Positions 1 through 9,373 of a stretch of DNA of 10,622 nt are shown here, piece by piece. The notes below the pieces were generated by a model, which ran no database searches, had not been told where the DNA came from, and was given only the letters and a program-made list of their open reading frames with translations. Made by a program: the position numbers and the translations under genes. Source of the DNA: an uncultured Gammaproteobacteria bacterium (GTDB lineage Bacteria; Pseudomonadota; Gammaproteobacteria; UBA9214); assembly GCA_905480305.1 (NCBI GenBank), contig CAJQPV010000053.1, forward strand, positions 1 through 10,622, in the 5' to 3' direction. The stretch's first letter is position 1; every line of letters begins with the position of its first letter.

Positions 1-72
1 ACCACTGATAAAATAGACCGCTGCCAGCTGCGTGGCGAGGTGAGCATCAATTTGTTCGGGAGTTAACTGCAT
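1..72 (-). CDS. holA: DNA polymerase III delta subunit, N-terminal fragment (cut by window edge)
   Basis: Only the first 24 codons are inside the window. They start at the ATG at 72-70 and read MQLTPEQIDAHLATQLAAVY and onward to an FISG end. This resembles the E. coli HolA N-terminus (a short basic/hydrophobic start, a PEQL-like motif, then an A-Y-hydrophobic-G strand leading into the AAA+-like fold). HolA is the delta subunit of the clamp loader: it opens the beta clamp during loading onto DNA. It lies 13 bp downstream of the lptE stop on the same strand, and the order leuS-lptE-holA is conserved in gammaproteobacteria, which supports the call as much as the short sequence does. A purine-rich GGGCACGG stretch upstream may serve as the ribosome binding site. 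The catalytic and clamp-binding regions are outside the window. Confidence 0.8.
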   Translation of the reverse strand, partial: MQLTPEQIDAHLATQLAAVYFISG

Positions 73-85
73 TTGCTGCCGTGCC

Positions 86-604
86 CTAGCGCGCTGCTAC
101 CGCAATCCTCATCATGGCCATATTCACCAGGTTTTTTTGCAGGGTATGGCGTACTGCATCCTTCTCGCGTTCGCTGCCAAGCACATCCGTGCTCTTGTAC
201 AGGTAGGCGCGTCTCATTGTGACCGTCTGCGACTCAACGATCGGCAGATTCTCTGCAGTCGCCACGGAAAACTGAATGGTCTGCCTGAGCTCGTATTCCA
301 GTACCTTGCCGGATGTATTGACCGACAGCACATCGCGTTCCCTGTCATCCGCCTGGATACGCAATACGGCGGTAGCATCCTCAAGATGCTCCGTCACTTT
401 CGCCCCGCGTGTCCGCAGCGCCGCGGCAAAATCATCAACCAGCGTACTGAAGGGGTTGCTGCTTTGTATATAGGTTACTGCCATCTCTGGCGGCAAGGCC
501 TCACTGCCGCGCAAGTGAAAGCCACATGCGGACAGACTCGCTATAACGAACATCACCAGCAGACACCTTGCCAGCCGGTTGCCGGGAAAAACATGTAACT
601 TCAT
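86..604 (-). CDS. lptE: LPS-assembly lipoprotein LptE
   Basis: Outer-membrane lipoprotein that plugs and helps assemble the LptD barrel, the final step of lipopolysaccharide export to the cell surface. From the ATG at 604-602 the product has 172 residues: a basic start (MKLH, GNRLAR), a hydrophobic stretch LLVMFVIASL and a lipobox LSAC with the lipidated Cys at residue 27. GFHLRG follows directly, the hallmark start of mature LptE (RlpB). The length is close to the usual 170-195 residues. A GTG at 616-614, overlapping the leuS stop (TAGTG), is an alternative start giving four more residues. I prefer the ATG because GGGGCAGG sits just upstream at a suitable distance, while the GTG has no visible Shine-Dalgarno. 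The gene is tightly packed after leuS and before holA, so co-transcription is likely. The lipoprotein would be finished by Lnt, encoded nearby. Confidence 0.9.
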   Translation of the reverse strand: MKLHVFPGNRLARCLLVMFVIASLSACGFHLRGSEALPPEMAVTYIQSSNPFSTLVDDFAAALRTRGAKVTEHLEDATAVLRIQADDRERDVLSVNTSGKVLEYELRQTIQFSVATAENLPIVESQTVTMRRAYLYKSTDVLGSEREKDAVRHTLQKNLVNMAMMRIAVAAR

Positions 605-615
605 TACCTGCCCCA

Positions 616-3090
<2,475 letters not shown>

Positions 3091-3206
3091 TTAAAGGCGG
3101 AAGAATACCTTAGCCGCGACACGCCCCACAACAAACCATTTCAGGATTCCTTCATGCCGGCGACAGGGGAAAAACATTAAGCTATTGTTATGAATTGATA
3201 ATTCAG

Positions 3207-3275
3207 GCGCAGGAGCGGATCTCGTGCGCGATTCTGTTTGGTGATTGCAATCGCGGACGAGATCCGCTCCTGCGC
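3207..3275. repeat. Long inverted repeat of REP/BIME type
   Basis: Two 19-nt arms (3207-3225 and 3257-3275) are perfect reverse complements, beginning GCGCAGGAGCGGATCTCGT. After one G/G mismatch the pairing continues for 7 bp (3227-3233 with 3249-3255), leaving a 15-nt loop. The plus strand has TTTT directly after the right arm, so some termination activity is conceivable, but the U-tract is short. The arm sequence recurs in diverged form at 3912-3937, on the other side of the ybeL-type gene. That marks it as a dispersed element rather than a one-off hairpin. The GGAGC-rich arm resembles RAYT-associated REP elements of Pseudomonas and Xanthomonas in style; family assignment is inference. A small palindrome (CTTCAG...CTGAAG, 3282-3298) follows. 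Nothing else recognisable fills the 279-bp leuS/ybeL spacer. Confidence 0.8.
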
Positions 3276-3348
3276 TTTTCACTTCAGCAGCGCTGAAGCG
3301 TTGCTGGATATAGACTAATATGAATATAGAACAGGGAAACGACAACTT

Positions 3349-3882
3349 ATGACTGATGAAGACGACAAAACCACCCGCGAAAAACTGCTGACCGCCTATG
3401 ACGACATGATGATGCGCGTCAAGACGGCCATCGAAGAGGCCGAGGAAAGCACCCTGCCGGTGCTGCAGCGATTTATCCACAATGCCCGTGATACCGCCGT
3501 GGAACTGGAAGAATTGACCAAGGAAGAATCGGAGAAGATCGCCTACTATCTGCAGCGCGACCTGCAGGACGCCGGCAAACACCTGGCCGAGACCGGTCAT
3601 GAACTGGGGGACTGGTTACGCTTTGATATTCACCAGGTCGAGGACCGCCTGCTGTCGATACTGTCCCGGGTTGCCGATCACACGCGCCTGGAGCTGCAAC
3701 AGTTTGAACATGACATCGAGGCCGGTCCGGCATGGAACACCGGCGAGGTCACCGGCCCCGGCACCCTGGTTTGCGACAGCTGCGAGACCATCATGCGTTT
3801 TCATGCCACCGGGCATATAACAGCCTGCCCCAACTGTGGTCACACCGTATTTCATCGCAAAACCGTGAAAGACGAATTATAG
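3349..3882 (+). CDS. ybeL: YbeL-type zinc-ribbon protein (DUF1451 family)
   Basis: A 177-residue cytoplasmic protein without signal peptide or membrane segment. Residues 1-125 are highly charged and helical in look (EEAEESTLPVL, ELEELTKEESEKIAYYLQRD), probably a coiled coil or helical bundle. The C-terminus carries a zinc ribbon: Cys142 and Cys145 (CDSC) and Cys160 and Cys163 (CPNC), preceded by TGEVTGPGTLVC. The same layout, including the GEV-x-G-x-G-x-LVC motif, occurs in E. coli YbeL, which is also encoded next to leuS and divergent from it, so homology and synteny agree. The molecular function of the family is not established, and I do not infer one. It is the only plus-strand gene here. 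A purine-rich AGGGAAACG lies about 8-10 nt upstream of the ATG. REP-type repeats stand on both sides. A promoter pair TTGCTG (3301-3306) and TATAGA (3325-3330), spacing 18, is possible but weak. Confidence 0.9.
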   Translation: MTDEDDKTTREKLLTAYDDMMMRVKTAIEEAEESTLPVLQRFIHNARDTAVELEELTKEESEKIAYYLQRDLQDAGKHLAETGHELGDWLRFDIHQVEDRLLSILSRVADHTRLELQQFEHDIEAGPAWNTGEVTGPGTLVCDSCETIMRFHATGHITACPNCGHTVFHRKTVKDEL

Positions 3883-3911
3883 CGAGGCCGTACGCGCAGC
3901 TGTATCCAGCA

Positions 3912-3937
3912 GCGCAGGAGCGCGTCTCGTGCGTGAT
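3912..3937. repeat. Single REP-type unit in the convergent ybeL/lnt gap
   Basis: This 26-nt stretch starts GCGCAGGAGCGCGTCTCGTG and differs from the left arm of the 3207-3275 repeat at three positions out of 26. It has the same orientation as that left arm but no partner arm close by. It reaches the first base of the lnt stop codon (TCA on the plus strand at 3937-3939), so it fills the second half of the 54-bp gap between the ybeL stop and the lnt stop. No T-run follows on either strand, so I do not call it a terminator. Confidence 0.65.
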
Positions 3938-5427
3938 CACCCTGCCTTTCTGCGACAAACCAGCCCGCACAAAAACAAACAGCCGATACTGAAAAGCACC
4001 ACCGGTGTATTACCCGTTTTCACGTATGGGGTGGCGCCCTGCATCGGCAGCACAGCAGCTTTGACCACGGCAATCTCGAATTGCCGACTCTGTTCGACGA
4101 TAGCACCGCGGTGGTCTATGATCGCTGTGATACCGGTATTGGTGGCACGCAACATGGGACGCCCGGTTTCCTTTGCGCGCAGGCGCGCCATCTGCAGGTG
4201 CTGGTGTGGCGCCAGTGAATCACCGAACCAGGCATCATTACTGATGTTCACCAGCATGGCCGCATCCGGCAGGTCCCTGATAATCTGCTCGCCAAACACA
4301 ACCTCATAACAGATGGAACTGGACACCGGATACCCGGCAGCCTGCAACAGGGTCTGGGAGGCACCGCCACTGGAAAAATCAGCATTCGGTACCGCCAGCG
4401 CGTCCAGGGTATTGCCGATCAGCCAGCGCAACGGCAGGTACTCCCCATACGGCACCAGGTGCTGTTTGTAATAAAAACCCTGCTCGCCGCCTAGCGAAAT
4501 AATCGCATTAAAATATTCCCAGTTCTGCTTTTCCAGCACCGGAATACCGGTCAACAACGAGATGTCGTTATTTGCCAATTCGGTTTCGAGATAGGCAATG
4601 AAGCTGTCTTCCACCTGGTCAAAAAATGCCGGGATGGCAGTTTCCGGCCATACCACCAGGTCGACATCCGTCTCGGCAAAGGTCAGTTCCGAGTAACGTG
4701 TAAAGGTACTCAGCAAATTCTCGGGTGCCCACTTGTCATCCTGACTGATGTTGCCCTGCACCAGCGCCACCTGTAATGCATCACCACGAGGCTCGGTCCA
4801 GTGTACATTGTTGAGCAACTGTCCCCCGCCCCACAGCAACAATAGCAACACCACGCCAGGCAACCGGTACCAGCCCCTGATAACTGCCACCAGTAACGCT
4901 GCCGACAGGGCCACCGTCAGACTGGTGCCAAACACTCCCAGCAGCGGCGCATAGCCACCCAGCGGCCCGTCAATCTGGCTGGTACCCATGGTTAGCCAGG
5001 GAAAACCGCTGAACACCCAGCCACGCAACCACTCGGAAATGGCCCAGCCAGCCGGTAGCGCAACCAGCAGTGACGCAAATGCCAGGCTGCGAAAATAACG
5101 CAGCAAAAAATAACCCAGCAGGGCCGGATACAAACTCAGGAAGGCAATCAATCCAAGGGTGATGAAGGTCGCTACCGGCGCAGCAACATTCCCGTACACC
5201 TTGATACTGATAAATACCCAGGAAATACCGGCACCAAAGAAACCTGCACCGAACAGAAAACCATGCCGAAACGCCAGTCCCGGCGTATCCAGCAGCCATT
5301 GATTAAACAGTATTGCCAGTGACAGGATAGCAACTGGAAACCAGCCAAACGGTGCAAATGCAGTGACAGCCGCCGCACCGGCAAACAACATCAACAACAC
5401 GATGTAACGCTCGGCCAGCCGGCTCAC
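3937..5427 (-). CDS. lnt: Apolipoprotein N-acyltransferase
   Basis: Inner-membrane enzyme adding the third acyl chain, taken from a phospholipid, to the alpha-amino group of the lipidated Cys of lipoproteins; this is the last maturation step before Lol sorting. The product has 496 residues. The N-terminal half (about 1-205) is strongly hydrophobic with several membrane segments. The periplasmic nitrilase-like domain (about 216-460) carries the catalytic triad: Glu262 in VVWPETAIP, Lys321 in YYKQHLVPYGEY and Cys373 in SSICYEVVFG, matching E267, K335 and C387 of E. coli Lnt. NISNDAWFG and RATNTG are also typical. A C-terminal membrane helix (about 474-490) ends in CRRKAG. The start is a GTG at 5427-5425 overlapping the ybeX stop (GTGA), with only a weak Shine-Dalgarno, which suggests translational coupling. 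Last gene of the miaB cluster. Confidence 0.97.
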   Translation of the reverse strand: MSRLAERYIVLLMLFAGAAAVTAFAPFGWFPVAILSLAILFNQWLLDTPGLAFRHGFLFGAGFFGAGISWVFISIKVYGNVAAPVATFITLGLIAFLSLYPALLGYFLLRYFRSLAFASLLVALPAGWAISEWLRGWVFSGFPWLTMGTSQIDGPLGGYAPLLGVFGTSLTVALSAALLVAVIRGWYRLPGVVLLLLLWGGGQLLNNVHWTEPRGDALQVALVQGNISQDDKWAPENLLSTFTRYSELTFAETDVDLVVWPETAIPAFFDQVEDSFIAYLETELANNDISLLTGIPVLEKQNWEYFNAIISLGGEQGFYYKQHLVPYGEYLPLRWLIGNTLDALAVPNADFSSGGASQTLLQAAGYPVSSSICYEVVFGEQIIRDLPDAAMLVNISNDAWFGDSLAPHQHLQMARLRAKETGRPMLRATNTGITAIIDHRGAIVEQSRQFEIAVVKAAVLPMQGATPYVKTGNTPVVLFSIGCLFLCGLVCRRKAG

Positions 5428-6308
5428 AAGGCGTTGTCTAACTGGTCACTCCGGGCTCCGGCCGGTCCTGGCAACAGCGTCAGCTGTAACATGTGGATAC
5501 GACGACTGTCAGCGCGCAGCACCTTGAACAACAGCTTGCCAATCACCGCGCGTTCACCGCGCTTGGGCAAGTGCCCGATCTCCTCAACCACCAGGCCACC
5601 GATGGTATCGAACTCGTCATCGGGAAGCGCCATGCCGAAGTATTCGTTGAAGTCTTCGACCGGCGTCAGCGCCTTGACGGTATAGTGCATTTCGCTGTGT
5701 TTGCGAATGGTGTCTTCTTCTTCTACATCGTGCTCGTCTTCTATCTCACCCACGATCTGTTCCAGCACGTCTTCAATCGTCACCATACCGGCGACGCCGC
5801 CGTACTCATCCACAACCATGGCCATGTGGTTACGGCTTGAACGGAATTCCTTCAACAACACATTCAGACGTTTGCTTTCCGGTATAAAAACAGCCGGTCG
5901 CAGGATATCGCGCACATTCAGCCGCCCGTCATTGCGCTCGAAGGCATACAGGAGCAGGTCTTTCGCCAGCAGAATACCGACTACTTCATCACGGCTGTCG
6001 CCTATCACCGGAAAGCGGGAATGCCCCGACTCGATGATGGTGCGGATGAGAACATCACGGCTGGCATCCCGCTCCAGCATCACCACCTGGGTACGCGGGA
6101 TCATAATATCGCGCACCTGCATATCATCGACTTGCAGGACACCTTCAATCATGGCCAGCGCATCGGCGTCGAACAGGCCGTTCATCTGGGCATCATGCAG
6201 CGTCACCAGTAGCTGCTCGTTATCGGCAGCTGCCCTTGTCAGCCATTTGGTTAACCGGGAGAACCGGGAATGCTGCGCAGCGCCGGCAGAAGGTCGATCT
6301 TTATTCAT
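5424..6308 (-). CDS. ybeX: CBS-domain protein of the CorC/YbeX family
   Basis: Cytoplasmic protein of 294 residues linked in enterobacteria to Mg/Co efflux (CorC) and, for E. coli YbeX, to ribosome metabolism. Visible order: a polar N-terminus; a motif DIMIPRTQVVML (67-78) opening the first CBS domain, which runs to about 120 (SGHSRFPVIGD, GILLAKDLL); a second CBS domain, about 134-190, with MAMVVDEYGGVAGMVTIEDVLEQIVGEI; an acidic linker (DEHDVEEED); and the CorC/HlyC C-terminal domain (about 205-282) with DEFDTIGGLV and HLPKRGE. There are no membrane helices, which fits the short CorC form rather than the DUF21-containing HlyC/CorB form. Its stop overlaps the lnt start by four bases. The upstream side differs from the rest of the cluster: 84 bp of AT-rich DNA separate it from ybeY, and no clear Shine-Dalgarno precedes the ATG. 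Confidence 0.95.
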   Translation of the reverse strand: MNKDRPSAGAAQHSRFSRLTKWLTRAAADNEQLLVTLHDAQMNGLFDADALAMIEGVLQVDDMQVRDIMIPRTQVVMLERDASRDVLIRTIIESGHSRFPVIGDSRDEVVGILLAKDLLLYAFERNDGRLNVRDILRPAVFIPESKRLNVLLKEFRSSRNHMAMVVDEYGGVAGMVTIEDVLEQIVGEIEDEHDVEEEDTIRKHSEMHYTVKALTPVEDFNEYFGMALPDDEFDTIGGLVVEEIGHLPKRGERAVIGKLLFKVLRADSRRIHMLQLTLLPGPAGARSDQLDNAL

Positions 6309-6392
6309 TGTTTATCAGAAGATTACAGAATATTTATTAAAACAGTATCACTATCGTGTTTGTGCTCAGCTTACGGATTGCCGATACGCGTT
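6309..6392 (-). other. AT-rich gap inside the miaB cluster (possible internal promoter)
   Basis: This is the only real gap in the five-gene cluster. Read on the minus strand it becomes clearly A+T-rich toward ybeX (GTTTTAATAAATATTCTGTAA). TGTAAT and TATTCT are possible -10 hexamers, but neither has a good -35 at 16-18 bp. No hairpin with a T-run is present, so termination here is not indicated. A separate promoter for ybeX-lnt is an inference from the spacing and composition. Confidence 0.3.
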
Positions 6393-6854
6393 TCATGCAC
6401 CGTACGGATTCTGATAGCCAAGACCAGCGAGCAGCTCGGTCTCTGTGGTTTCCATCCGCAGCGCATCATTTTGCTGCTTGTGATCATAACCCAGCAGGTG
6501 CAGCACACCGTGAATCACCAGATGCGCCCAGTGCGCCTGCAGCGGCTTGCCCTGGGCGATTGCCTCGCTGGAAACCACCGGCGCGCAAATGACCACATCA
6601 CCAAGCAGATCTGTCTCGACACCGGCAATGGCCTCATACGGGAAAGACAACACGTTGGTAGGACCATCCTTGCCACGGTACTGCATGTTGAGCGCGGTAA
6701 TTTCTGCCTCGTCAACAATGCGTATGGTTAATTCAGCAGCCGCCTGCTCGGCAGGCAGTGCCTGCATGACCCACTGGCGAATCGAGGCCACGCCGGGGAT
6801 ACCATCAGCAGAAACCGCGTATTGCACATCAACCGTTAACTGTATGTCTCTCAT
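6393..6854 (-). CDS. ybeY: Endoribonuclease YbeY
   Basis: Zinc-dependent single-strand endoribonuclease acting in 16S rRNA 3'-end maturation and ribosome quality control in the cytoplasm; 153 residues, the normal family length. The metal site is intact: His115, His119 and His125 in HGVLHLLGYDH (H-x3-H-x5-H), matching His114, 118 and 124 of E. coli YbeY. The upstream conserved block NMQYRGKDGPTNVLSFPY includes Arg60, the counterpart of catalytic Arg59. GDVVIC is also typical. The ATG overlaps the ybeZ stop as ATGA, and AAGGTGG just upstream is a good ribosome binding site. Pairing with ybeZ is the usual arrangement, and the two proteins interact in E. coli. Confidence 0.97.
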   Translation of the reverse strand: MRDIQLTVDVQYAVSADGIPGVASIRQWVMQALPAEQAAAELTIRIVDEAEITALNMQYRGKDGPTNVLSFPYEAIAGVETDLLGDVVICAPVVSSEAIAQGKPLQAHWAHLVIHGVLHLLGYDHKQQNDALRMETTETELLAGLGYQNPYGA

Positions 6855-7831
6855 TTGTCCACCTTGCGTTCATATGCCTCGTAAGCAGAAATAATACGTT
6901 GTACCAGCGGGTGCCGTACCACATCTGCCGAAGAAAAGAAGGCAAACCCGATATCGTCATAGTCCTTCAATACATCAGTAGCCTGGCGCAGCCCGGATTC
7001 GACATGCTTGGGCAGATCAATCTGGGTGATGTCGCCGGTCACCACGGCCGTTGAACCAAAACCAATACGGGTCAGAAACATTTTCATCTGCTCAACGGTG
7101 GTATTCTGTGCTTCATCAAGGATGATAAAGGCATCATTGAGACTGCGACCGCGCATAAAGGCCAGCGGTGCGATCTCAATAACGTTGCGTTCTATCAGTT
7201 TTGCAACCCGGTCGATGCCAAGCATTTCATAAAGCGCGTCATACAGGGGTCGCAGATAGGGATCGACTTTCTGCGTCATGTCACCCGGCAGAAAGCCAAG
7301 CCTTTCACCTGCTTCCACGGCAGGCCGCACCAGCACCAGGCGACTGACCGTTTCCTGCTCCAGCGCCTGCACGGCGCAGGCAACGGCCAGATAGGTCTTG
7401 CCGGTACCGGCAGGACCAATACCGAAGTTCAGATCGTACTTGAGAATATTACTGAGATAGCGTTTCTGATGCTCACCGCGTGGCGTTATAGCTCCTCCCG
7501 GTGTTTTGATAACAACAAATTCACTGCTGCTGCGATTGCCCTTGCCCGCTTGCTTGTCGGCGCCGGCCTCCTGCAAATGCAGATGAATCTTTTCAGGCGT
7601 CAGCGAACCGGACTCCGTCTCGGTGTAGAGGCTTTGCAAAATCTGGCTGGCGCGCCTTACCTCGCCGACACTGCCGATAATACGAAACTGGTTACCACGA
7701 CTGTTAATCTCGACACCCAGACGCTGCTCCAGTTGGCGCAGGTGTGCGTCGAGCTGGCCACACAGTTCAGCCAGCCGTTCGTTATCGGCCGGTTCAAGCG
7801 AGATATCGACAGAATGGAGCTGTTTGCTCAA
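6851..7831 (-). CDS. ybeZ: PhoH-family ATPase YbeZ
   Basis: P-loop NTPase of the PhoH family, a cytoplasmic partner of YbeY in RNA metabolism; 326 residues. Walker A is GPAGTGKT at 139-146 and Walker B is [10 protein letters not shown] at 234-243. Further family blocks are [20 protein letters not shown] (166-184), [10 protein letters not shown] (265-274) and a C-terminal [10 protein letters not shown]. The first 70 residues form a small alpha/beta region before the linker, as in other YbeZ proteins. The start is a TTG at 7831-7829 sharing TTGA with the miaB stop. GAAGG lies about 4-5 nt upstream, which supports this rare codon as the true start. The 3' end overlaps ybeY by four bases, so miaB, ybeZ and ybeY are probably translated in a coupled way. 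Confidence 0.96.
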   Translation of the reverse strand: MSKQLHSVDISLEPADNERLAELCGQLDAHLRQLEQRLGVEINSRGNQFRIIGSVGEVRRASQILQSLYTETESGSLTPEKIHLHLQEAGADKQAGKGNRSSSEFVVIKTPGGAITPRGEHQKRYLSNILKYDLNFGIGPAGTGKTYLAVACAVQALEQETVSRLVLVRPAVEAGERLGFLPGDMTQKVDPYLRPLYDALYEMLGIDRVAKLIERNVIEIAPLAFMRGRSLNDAFIILDEAQNTTVEQMKMFLTRIGFGSTAVVTGDITQIDLPKHVESGLRQATDVLKDYDDIGFAFFSSADVVRHPLVQRIISAYEAYERKVDK

Positions 7832-9177
7832 GAGGCCTTCAAATGTCCGCTAACATCAACAATCTCACCACGCAGTGAGTTTGGCAATGCCTCGGTAATA
7901 CGCACATCAACAAACTGTCCTATTAGCCCGGGGCTGGCATCGAAATTCACCACGCGGTTGTTTTCAGTTCGACCACTCAACTGGTCAGTGCGCTTGCGCG
8001 AAACCTTCTCCACCAGTATGCGCTCGACATTACCCACCATGGCCTGACTGATGGCCGCGGCCATCTCACTGATACGCGACTGTAGACGTGCCAGCCGTAG
8101 CTTCTTTTCGGCCAGCGAGACATCATCAGGAAAATCGGCAGCCGGTGTGCCGGGACGCTGGCTGTAGATAAAGCTGAATGAATGATCAAAACCGATATCT
8201 TCAATCAAGCTCATGGTGTCCTCGAAATCCGCTGCAGTTTCACCGGGAAATCCGATAATAAAATCAGAAGACATGCTGAGATCGGGGCGTGCCTCGCGCA
8301 GGCGCCGGATAACGGACTTGTACTGCAGCGCAGTATGATTGCGCTTCATCATTGCCAGCACCCGGTCGGAACCCGACTGCACCGGCAAATGCAGATGCGA
8401 CACCAGTTCAGGCACCTCCGCGTAGGCCTGTATCAAGCCGTCATTCATTTCCACCGGGTGTGATGTGGTGTAGCGAATGCGATCGATACCATCAATAGCA
8501 GCAACGTAATGAATCAAGATTGCCAGGTCTGCTGTTTCGCCATCATCCATCAATCCGCGATAGGCATTCACATTCTGCCCAAGCAGGTTCACCTCACGCA
8601 CACCCTGCTCCGCCAGTGTAGCCACTTCGGCCAGGATATCATCAAAAGGCCGGCTGATTTCCTCACCGCGGGTATAGGGCACCACGCAAAAACTGCAATA
8701 CTTGCTGCAGCCTTCCATAATTGAAACAAAGGCTGTCGGACCGTCCGCACGCGGTGCCGGCAGACAGTCAAACTTTTCAATTTCCGGAAAACTGATATCG
8801 ATAACAGGCAAGCGTGAACGGCGCACCTCTTTGAGCATCTCCGGCAGGCGGTGCAGGGTCTGTGGACCAAACACGATATCAACGTAAGGCGCGCGTTCAC
8901 GAATAGCATCACCTTCCTGACTGGCCACACAGCCACCAACACCAATCACCAGGTGTGGTCGCTCATCTTTCATTTCCCTCCAGCGTCCCAGTTCGGAAAA
9001 GACCTTCTCCTGTGCCTTCTCTCGAATCGAGCAGGTATTCAGCAACAACACATCTGCCTGTGCCGGGTCCTGCGTCAGCTGCAGTTGATGAGATGCCGCC
9101 AGCACATCCGCCATCTTGGAGGAGTCGTACTCGTTCATCTGGCAACCGTGGGTTTTGATATAAAGTTTGTCAGCCAT
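7828..9177 (-). CDS. miaB: tRNA-2-methylthio-N6-isopentenyladenosine-37 synthase (methylthiotransferase) MiaB
   Basis: Radical-SAM methylthiotransferase that adds the 2-methylthio group to i6A37 of tRNAs reading UNN codons; 449 residues, normal for MiaB. The N-terminal methylthiotransferase domain has Cys12 ([11 protein letters not shown]), Cys49 (NTCSIREKA) and Cys83 (GGCVAS), ligands of the auxiliary [4Fe-4S] cluster. The radical-SAM cluster motif is Cys157-x3-Cys161-x2-Cys164 (GCSKYCSFC), followed by VPYTRGEE. Other signatures are [28 protein letters not shown] and QRPGTPA. The C-terminal TRAM domain covers about 380-445. First gene of the cluster; the ATG at 9177 has only a short AGGT upstream as ribosome binding site. 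A promoter candidate lies 32-60 bp upstream. Confidence 0.98.
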   Translation of the reverse strand: MADKLYIKTHGCQMNEYDSSKMADVLAASHQLQLTQDPAQADVLLLNTCSIREKAQEKVFSELGRWREMKDERPHLVIGVGGCVASQEGDAIRERAPYVDIVFGPQTLHRLPEMLKEVRRSRLPVIDISFPEIEKFDCLPAPRADGPTAFVSIMEGCSKYCSFCVVPYTRGEEISRPFDDILAEVATLAEQGVREVNLLGQNVNAYRGLMDDGETADLAILIHYVAAIDGIDRIRYTTSHPVEMNDGLIQAYAEVPELVSHLHLPVQSGSDRVLAMMKRNHTALQYKSVIRRLREARPDLSMSSDFIIGFPGETAADFEDTMSLIEDIGFDHSFSFIYSQRPGTPAADFPDDVSLAEKKLRLARLQSRISEMAAAISQAMVGNVERILVEKVSRKRTDQLSGRTENNRVVNFDASPGLIGQFVDVRITEALPNSLRGEIVDVSGHLKAS

Positions 9178-9208
9178 ACCTGTTCAATAAAGTGTCATTA
9201 TTTCGGTC

Positions 9209-9237
9209 AATATACGTTGTTTCGCAGGCTGTTTCCA
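9209..9237 (-). promoter_or_regulatory. Candidate sigma-70 promoter of the miaB cluster
   Basis: On the minus strand TGGAAA (9237-9232) and TATATT (9214-9209) are 17 bp apart: four of six matches to TTGACA and five of six to TATAAT. A start near 9202 would give a leader of about 25 nt to the miaB ATG. It lies between the upstream terminator (9282-9317) and miaB, which is where a promoter is expected. Found by eye; no transcription data. Confidence 0.4.
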
Positions 9238-9281
9238 TTTGGCTGCGACAAGCGGGGGATTTTAAACGAATCAGCCGGCAT

Positions 9282-9317
9282 AAAAAAAGCAGGGCCCGTA
9301 CATCGGGCCCTGCTTTT
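9282..9317 (-). terminator. Rho-independent terminator after the double-OmpA gene (bidirectional form)
   Basis: A perfect 14-bp stem (9285-9298 with 9304-9317) with GC-rich core GCAGGGCCCG and a 5-nt loop. On the minus strand it is followed by seven T residues, so it should stop transcription of the OmpA-family gene, whose stop codon lies about 57 bp upstream. The plus strand has a four-T tail, so weaker termination in that direction is possible. It separates this gene from the miaB cluster. Confidence 0.93.
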
Positions 9318-9373
9318 CAATACCTGGTTTGGCACTTCCAGGCTGCCAGGCAGCCAGAAAGTCCCTGCACCAG

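Noticed and set aside
3091..3600. Open frame of 169 codons on the minus strand covering the leuS/ybeL spacer and the 5' half of ybeL
   Set aside because: It runs through the inverted repeat and lies antisense to ybeL, which is supported by homology and its zinc ribbon; no initiation signal.
3876..3881. Exact TATAAT on the minus strand at the 3' end of ybeL, possible antisense promoter
   Set aside because: The hexamer 17 bp upstream (TACAGC) matches TTGACA poorly; a single -10 match is expected by chance.
3912..3937. The repeat between ybeL and lnt considered as a bidirectional terminator of the convergent genes
   Set aside because: It has only a 4-bp self-complementary stem (GCGC) and no T-run on either strand; it is better explained as a copy of the upstream repeat.
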